64,000 nt of DNA from Pseudomonadota bacterium. GTDB taxonomy: Bacteria > Pseudomonadota > Alphaproteobacteria > Rhizobiales > Methylopilaceae. Below the pieces are notes generated by a model. That model was not told the DNA's origin. It was given only the letters and a program-made list of their open reading frames with translations, and did not search any database. Shown in pieces: positions 59,779 to 64,000 of the stretch. Numbering within the stretch: the first letter of the stretch is position 1; each line of letters begins with the position of its first letter. The position numbers and the translations under genes were made by a program. The stretch spans positions 85,641 through 149,640 of the forward strand of contig JAEWFF010000014.1 of the NCBI GenBank assembly GCA_023388965.1, given 5' to 3'.

Positions 59779-60471
59779 ATGAAATCCCCCCGCATCTTTT
59801 CCCACGTCGAAACCTGGATTTTCGATCTCGACAACACGCTCTATCCGCCGTCCTGCGGTCTGTTCGCGCAGATCGACGAGCGGATGATGACGTTCATCAG
59901 CGAGCGTTTCAGCATCTCGCCAGCCGAGGCCCGCACGCTGCAGAAGAATTATTACCGTCAATACGGGACGAGCCTGCGCGGGCTGATGAACGAGCACGGC
60001 GTCGATCCGCACGAATTCATGGATTTCGTGCATAACATTTCGCGCGACAGCCTGATCCCGGATGCGGCCCTCCGCGAGGCCATTTCCGCGCTGCCCGGCA
60101 AGCGCTACATCCTGACGAACGGCTCGCGCGCCCATGCGGAGAATTGCACCTCGGCGCTCGGTCTGCAGGATCTGTTCCACGACATCTTCGATGTCACGCA
60201 GGCGGATTTCGTGCCCAAACCCAACCGCCCGCTCTACGACAGCTTCATCTCCTATCTCGGCGTAAAGGCGCCGGAATCGGCGATGTTCGAGGATCTCGCG
60301 CGCAATCTCGAAGTGCCGCACGCGCTCGGCATGACGACCGTGCTCGTCCTGCCGAAAGACGGCGATGTGCCCGAGCGCATGATGCACGAGGATGATGGGC
60401 TTCAAGGTCCGTACGTCGATCACGTCACAGACGATCTGGCGGGTTTTCTCGGCGGCATCAGGGCCGCGTAA
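59779..60471 (+). CDS. Pyrimidine 5'-nucleotidase (HAD superfamily)
   Basis: 230 residues from the ATG at 59779. HAD motifs: I in WIFDLDNTLYPP (nucleophile Asp near residue 16), II in YILTNGS, III Lys in VPKPNR and IV in AMFEDLARNL. A helical cap follows motif I. This subgroup (SDT1/pyrimidine nucleotidase-like) dephosphorylates UMP or CMP. It commonly lies next to argB in Rhizobiales. Confidence 0.9.
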   Translation: MKSPRIFSHVETWIFDLDNTLYPPSCGLFAQIDERMMTFISERFSISPAEARTLQKNYYRQYGTSLRGLMNEHGVDPHEFMDFVHNISRDSLIPDAALREAISALPGKRYILTNGSRAHAENCTSALGLQDLFHDIFDVTQADFVPKPNRPLYDSFISYLGVKAPESAMFEDLARNLEVPHALGMTTVLVLPKDGDVPERMMHEDDGLQGPYVDHVTDDLAGFLGGIRAA

Positions 60472-60480
60472 CGGCGCGGG

Positions 60481-60897
60481 CTAGTGCTCGTTGCCGCACA
60501 GCGAATGATCCGCGAGCACCTCGATCACGTGGCAACCGGCCACGGTTTCGCTGCGGCACTCCTTCACCATGCGCGTCAGTTCGGTTTCGAGTGCCTGAAG
60601 GCGCGCGATACGGCTGCGCACGCCTGTCAGATGTTTGCCGGCAATCGCGTCCGCCTCAGCGCAGGAGGCGTCGGGACGGTCGGACAGATCGAGCAAAGCG
60701 CGGATATCGTCCAGCGGAAAGCCAAGTTCGCGCGCATGGCGGATGAAGCTCAGCCGGTCGCGGTGCGCGGCGGTATAGGCGCGATGATTGCCGGCCGTGC
60801 GCGCCGCTTTCGGCATCAGGCCGATCTTTTCGTAATAACGGATGGTCTCGACCTTGGTCGAAGCCGCGCGCGCAAGATCGCCGATCGAATAATCCAT
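60481..60897 (-). CDS. MerR-family metal-responsive regulator (CadR/ZntR-like)
   Basis: 138 residues. N-terminal winged helix YSIGDLARAASTKVETIRYY and EKIGLMPKAARTAGNHRAYT, then a long dimer helix. Metal-ligand candidates are Cys near residue 78 (DASCAEAD), Cys in MVKECRSETVAGCHVIEVL and the terminal CGNEH. This pattern suits Cd/Zn/Pb/Co-type sensors rather than copper or mercury ones. It is divergent from a CDF transporter across a typical MerR operator. Confidence 0.9.
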   Translation of the reverse strand: MDYSIGDLARAASTKVETIRYYEKIGLMPKAARTAGNHRAYTAAHRDRLSFIRHARELGFPLDDIRALLDLSDRPDASCAEADAIAGKHLTGVRSRIARLQALETELTRMVKECRSETVAGCHVIEVLADHSLCGNEH

Positions 60898-60906
60898 TCC
60901 TGCCTC

Positions 60907-60937
60907 TTGAACCTGTAGCCGCTACAGGTCGCATATA
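60907..60937 (+). promoter_or_regulatory. MerR-type operator and promoter of the CDF transporter
   Basis: Perfect palindrome ACCTGTAGC-C-GCTACAGGT (60911-60929). It lies between TTGAAC (60907-60912) and CATATA (60932-60937), which are 19 bp apart. An over-long spacer holding the operator is the mark of MerR-activated promoters, where metal-bound regulator untwists the DNA. Confidence 0.85.
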
Positions 60938-60972
60938 GAGATCGGACACGAGAAGAAAAAGGGGTTCGTCCG

Positions 60973-61689
60973 ATGGCCGATTCATGTTGCGGCACGCCGC
61001 AGCAGCACCGGGAACATGCTCACGAGAGCGACGATACGTGCGGCACGATGCCGAAAGCCGCGTCGTGCTGCGCCACGGCGGATGTCCGCTTCGACGGCAT
61101 GGACCCGCACTACAAGGCGATCCTGTGGGTCGTCATTGCGATCAATGGTGCGATGTTCGTCGCGGAAATGACGGCCGGCCAATTGGCCGGTTCGCAGGCC
61201 CTGCAGGCCGATGCGCTCGACTTTCTCGGAGATACGCTGACCTATGGCATCAGCCTCGCGGTCATCGGCGCGGCGCTGAACGTACGCGCCTGGGCGGCGT
61301 TTGCCAAAGGGATCAGTCTTTTCCTGATGGGGCTGTGGGTGCTGGGCTCGACGGCCTATCAGGTTCTGGTGCTCGGTGTGCCCAGCGCCGAAATCATGGG
61401 CGTGATCGGCGTGCTCGCGCTTGCCGCCAATCTCGCCAGCGTGTTCCTGCTCGCGCCTTACAAGGACGGCGATGCGAATGTCCGCTCGGTCTGGCTGTGC
61501 TCGCGTAACGACGCCATCGGCAATATCGGCGTCATGCTCGCCGCGTTCGCGGTGTGGGGCACGTCGTCCGCCTGGCCCGATCTTGCGGTCGCCGCCATCA
61601 TGGCCAGCCTGTTCCTGTCCTCGTCGTTCTCGATCCTGCGCCAGGCGATGGCGGAATTGCGCACCGTGCGTGCGGTGCCGGCGGAGTAG
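60973..61689 (+). CDS. Cation diffusion facilitator (CDF) transporter
   Basis: 238 residues. A Cys/His-rich N-terminus (DSCCGTPQQHREHAHESDDT, then KAASCCATADV) is followed by six membrane helices. The helix-2 metal site reads DALDFLGD (Asp instead of the usual His in HxxxD), and helix 5 reads SRNDAIGN. No long C-terminal cytoplasmic domain is present; the protein ends 25 residues after helix 6, shorter than most CDFs. It probably exports a divalent metal sensed by the divergent MerR protein. The changed sites leave the metal uncertain. Confidence 0.85.
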   Translation: MADSCCGTPQQHREHAHESDDTCGTMPKAASCCATADVRFDGMDPHYKAILWVVIAINGAMFVAEMTAGQLAGSQALQADALDFLGDTLTYGISLAVIGAALNVRAWAAFAKGISLFLMGLWVLGSTAYQVLVLGVPSAEIMGVIGVLALAANLASVFLLAPYKDGDANVRSVWLCSRNDAIGNIGVMLAAFAVWGTSSAWPDLAVAAIMASLFLSSSFSILRQAMAELRTVRAVPAE

Positions 61690-61692
61690 GGG

Positions 61693-62529
61693 TCAGATCG
61701 GCGTGCCCCCGTTCACATGCACGATCTGGCCGGTGATGTAGGAGGCTTCCTCGGTTGCGAGGAACAGGAAGGCGGAGGCCACTTCGTTCGGCTGTCCGGC
61801 GCGGCCGAGCGGGGTGTCGGTGCCGAATTTCGCCACCTGTTTCGCATCGAAGCTCGCAGGGATCAGCGGCGTCCAGATTGGGCCGGGTGCGACCGCATTG
61901 ACGCGGATTCCCTTCTCCGCAAGCTGTTGCGACAGCGAGCGCGTGAACGCCACCGCCGCCCCGCGCGTCGCCGAATAATCGACCAGCACTTCGTTGCCCT
62001 TGAATGCGGTGATCGAGGCCGTGTTCAGGATCACGCCGCCCTTCTTCATGTGTTTCAGCGCCGTGCGCGTGACGAATAGATAGGAGAAGATGTTGGTACG
62101 GAATGTGCGCTCGATCTGTTCGGGCGTGATGTCGGCGAAATCCGTCACCACATGCTGCTCGGCGCAATTGTTGAGAAGGATGTCGATCCTGCCGAATGTC
62201 TTGACGGCTTTCTCGACCGCGCGTTCCGCCTTGTCGGCGAAGCCGAGATCGGTCCTGATGGCCAGCGCCTTGCACCCACGCGCCTCGATCAGGCTTTTCG
62301 TCTCCTCGGCGTCTGTATCCTCTTCGAGATAGACGAAGGCGATGTCCGCACCTTCCTCGGCGAAGGCCAGGGCGGTGGCGCGGCCGATGCCGCTGTCGCC
62401 GCCGGTAATGAACGCGACCTTGCCCTTCAGCCGCCCCGTGCCCTTGAAGCGCGGTTCGTAGTCCGGCGGCGGCGTCATCTTGTGTTCGCGGCCGGGCTGA
62501 CGGTCCTGTTTCTGCGCGGGCTGGCCCAT
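61693..62529 (-). CDS. SDR-family oxidoreductase (YhdF/YhxC-like) with YxxxR in place of YxxxK
   Basis: 278 residues from the ATG at 62529, with AGGAG six bases upstream. A Gln/Arg-rich N-terminal tail, then a classical SDR: ITGGDSGIGRATALAFAEEG, a LNNCAEQH motif (usually NNAAEQH) and catalytic Ser in LNTASITAFKG. The active site reads YSATRGA, where the catalytic Lys is Arg. APGPIWTPLIP and YITGQIVHVNGG follow. This glucose/ribitol-dehydrogenase-like subgroup is often linked to general stress. The topoisomerase gene ends 30 bases upstream. Confidence 0.9.
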   Translation of the reverse strand: MGQPAQKQDRQPGREHKMTPPPDYEPRFKGTGRLKGKVAFITGGDSGIGRATALAFAEEGADIAFVYLEEDTDAEETKSLIEARGCKALAIRTDLGFADKAERAVEKAVKTFGRIDILLNNCAEQHVVTDFADITPEQIERTFRTNIFSYLFVTRTALKHMKKGGVILNTASITAFKGNEVLVDYSATRGAAVAFTRSLSQQLAEKGIRVNAVAPGPIWTPLIPASFDAKQVAKFGTDTPLGRAGQPNEVASAFLFLATEEASYITGQIVHVNGGTPI

Positions 62530-62559
62530 TGTCGGCTCCTGTCGGTCGATGAGGGCCAA

Positions 62560-63657
62560 CTAGGCGGCGCGTTTTTTGTTCCGCTTCTGTCCGGCGCGCA
62601 GGAAGGCGAGGACAGGGCGTTCCTCGGCTCGCAATCCTCGCAGACGCGCGGCGTTCTTTTCCGCGCGCTCGAAGGCGCGGGGCAGGGAGCCATCGAGAAA
62701 GCTTTCGATGACGGACGGGTGGACATAGCAGCGCCGCGAGATCGCGCGCGTATTGACGAGGCGTTCCGCCACCTTGTCGATGGCGGCGTTCAGCTTGCGC
62801 GTGGCCTCGGTCTTCGTGGCCGGAGCTCCGGCTTCGTTCAGCGCATGGGCCGCCGTCACCGTCCCGGCCCAGGTGCGGAAATGCTTGGCGCTGAAGCCGT
62901 CTCCGGCCAGCTCGCGGATATAATCGTTCACGTCCTGGCTGGTGATGGCGTGCGGATGGCCGTCGCCGTTCCAGTACTGGAACAGGTTCTGGCCGGGTAT
63001 GTCCTGACATTGCCGCACCACGCGGGCGATGCGGCGGTCGTGCACCGTCAGCTTCCAGCTCTTGCCGCTCTTGCCCTTGAAGGCGAAGCGCAGCCGTTCG
63101 GTGCCGGCCTCGACATGCTTGTTGCGCAAGGTGGTCAGGCCGAAACTGTTGTTCTCGCGTGTGTACTTCTCATTGCCGATGCGGATCAAAGTCGTGTCGA
63201 GCAGATAGACTGCCGTTGCCAGCACCTTTTCCCGCGTCAGCCCGCGTGCCGACAGGTCCTTGTCGATGCGGCGGCGTATGCGCGGCAGACGTTCGGCGAA
63301 ATCGACGAGGCGCTCATATTTCGTCTCGTCGCGTACCTCGTTCCATTTCGGATGATAAAGATACTGCTTGCGGCCGCGCGCATCGCGTCCCGTCGCCTGG
63401 ATATGGCCGCTCGCTTTCGCGCAGATCCACACATCGGTCCAAGCGGGCGGGATGGCGAGGCCGCGTATGCGCGCCAGCAGCTTCTCGTCGCGAACGAGTT
63501 CGCCCTCTTTGTAATAACCGAAGCCGGTGCCGGCCTTCCGGCGCGTAATGCCCGGCTCGTCGTCGGTCACATAGAGAAGGCCCGCATTCTCCGCCGAGAG
63601 CATGGGATCGTGCGCCGGGCAGACATCGTCTTCGGGTTTGAGAAGAGCCCGCTCCAT
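62560..63657 (-). CDS. DNA topoisomerase IB
   Basis: 365 residues from the ATG at 63657 (GGAG upstream). A poxvirus-like type IB enzyme found in many Rhizobiales. Catalytic residues are visible: the Arg in IRIGNEKYTRENNSFGLTTL, Lys in RFAFKGKSGK, the Arg/His stretch SAKHFRTWAGTVTAAHAL and the nucleophile Tyr in SRRCYVHPSVIESFL. It relaxes supercoils through a 3'-phosphotyrosyl bond. The C-terminal tail is basic. It lies upstream of the SDR gene on the same strand. Confidence 0.93.
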   Translation of the reverse strand: MERALLKPEDDVCPAHDPMLSAENAGLLYVTDDEPGITRRKAGTGFGYYKEGELVRDEKLLARIRGLAIPPAWTDVWICAKASGHIQATGRDARGRKQYLYHPKWNEVRDETKYERLVDFAERLPRIRRRIDKDLSARGLTREKVLATAVYLLDTTLIRIGNEKYTRENNSFGLTTLRNKHVEAGTERLRFAFKGKSGKSWKLTVHDRRIARVVRQCQDIPGQNLFQYWNGDGHPHAITSQDVNDYIRELAGDGFSAKHFRTWAGTVTAAHALNEAGAPATKTEATRKLNAAIDKVAERLVNTRAISRRCYVHPSVIESFLDGSLPRAFERAEKNAARLRGLRAEERPVLAFLRAGQKRNKKRAA

Positions 63658-63763
63658 GAACACTCCGCGCATCTGGCGCGGATAAACGCGCGAGGTGGCG
63701 GGAGGTTCAAAAGGGGGGCCGAGCGCGTTATCTCTGCCGCAAGGGGAGAGGGCAGGTTACTCC

Positions 63764-63860
63764 GCCCTCATCCCAAAGAGCGCCGAAGGCGCGTCTCGAA
63801 GGCTACATGTTCAAACCTCATCCTAAGGAGGCGTGTAGCGCCGTCTCGGAGGGGTGGCAC
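63764..63860. repeat. Degraded palindromic element, family C-like
   Basis: It carries CCTCATCC (twice), a GCGCC-GAA-GGCGC hairpin and CGTCTCGAAGG. The outer arms no longer pair cleanly. It lies upstream of the topoisomerase gene. Confidence 0.55.
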
Positions 63861-63895
63861 GGCTGATCGGCAAGGGGTGACGTTGCCCCCAACTT

Positions 63896-64000
63896 CTATC
63901 CAGTTCTGAGTTCGTTTCCGGCGGTGGTTTTGCCCTGCTGGGCGGGTGAAGCGGCGGGTGCTTGCGCGGAGCCGTTGGCGTAGCACAGCGCGAGCGACCG
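63896..64000 (-). CDS. 3' end of an unknown gene (truncated by window end)
   Basis: An open minus-strand frame runs from the window edge to a TAG at 63896-63898. It gives 34 residues that end SPAQQGKTTAGNELRTG, with an Ala/Pro/Ser-rich stretch before it. The length is too short for a family call, and a chance frame in GC-rich DNA cannot be excluded. Confidence 0.35.
   Translation of the reverse strand, partial: RSLALCYANGSAQAPAASPAQQGKTTAGNELRTG

Noticed and set aside
62152..63909. A 585-codon plus-strand open frame opposite topoisomerase IB and the SDR
   Set aside because: It spans two genuine opposite-strand genes and shows no domain or proper codon pattern.

Overview
The window is about 64 kb of GC-rich DNA from an alphaproteobacterium, most likely of the order Hyphomicrobiales (Rhizobiales). 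The support is: ALAS-type hemA; class I lysyl-tRNA synthetase; the block murA - DUF2948 - hisD - UPF0262 - infA - maf - yacG - tRNA-Phe; Irr-type iron boxes; several small families mainly seen in Rhizobiales (DUF2865, DUF6460, DUF2948); and a tRNA-His that lacks G-1 and carries A73. Genus cannot be fixed from the sequence. The content is chromosomal and mostly housekeeping or transport. I see no CRISPR array, intact insertion sequence, intact prophage or replication origin.

Layout. 1-4.4 kb: 3' part of lysS (class I), ytoQ, a small membrane protein, an XRE/S24 repressor-like regulator, DUF952 and pyrD. 4.5-8.3 kb: a degenerate EAL protein and a large membrane-anchored Sel1-repeat protein. 8.5-13.7 kb: yjbQ, then a convergent two-component pair, a LuxR-type regulator facing a 1150-residue hybrid kinase whose input domain is a sodium/solute-symporter fold (CrbS/CrbR or MxtR/ErdR type). 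13.8-16.4 kb: DUF2865 protein, mscL, hemA. 16.5-20.7 kb: manC-gmd-fcl, which makes GDP-L-fucose, followed by an SGNH-like protein. 20.7-26.6 kb: a small phage-like protein beside tRNA-Thr, then the murA-to-tRNA-Phe block. 26.7-30.7 kb: HPP-CBS membrane protein, MsbA-like ABC exporter, LOG-family protein.

30.8-37.0 kb is an assimilatory sulfur locus: cysG, an iron-sulfur APS reductase (cysH), and the sulfate importer sbp-cysT-cysW-cysA. 37.1-44.5 kb is a polyamine locus: a PuuB-like oxidase and a PuuA-like ligase on the minus strand, divergent from the potFGHI importer. 44.6-48.6 kb is iron handling: a ferric-iron binding protein and fused permease without an ATPase, then bacterioferritin and its ferredoxin, each behind its own ICE-like palindrome. 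48.7-56.7 kb: a PdhS-like PAS kinase, tRNA-His, two tandem paralogous micro-membrane proteins, thiE, a low-affinity iron permease family protein, DUF2076, an L,D-transpeptidase and an isolated cheZ. 56.8-60.5 kb: engB, a RelE/HigB-type toxin with its antidote, DUF423, argB and a HAD nucleotidase. 60.5-64 kb: a MerR regulator divergent from a CDF transporter, an SDR with an altered catalytic motif, DNA topoisomerase IB and the 3' end of an unknown gene.

The most unusual feature is a set of intergenic palindromic elements of three families. Each is built of nested hairpins whose inner stems differ in sequence between copies but stay paired, which suggests that the structure itself is maintained. 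Other points worth a second look are the leaderless-looking toxin promoter with doubled operators, the paired ICE boxes, the MerR operator with a 19-bp spacer, the SDR with Lys replaced by Arg, and a possible small RNA around 2.0-2.2 kb. I did not find a clearly new multi-gene system.
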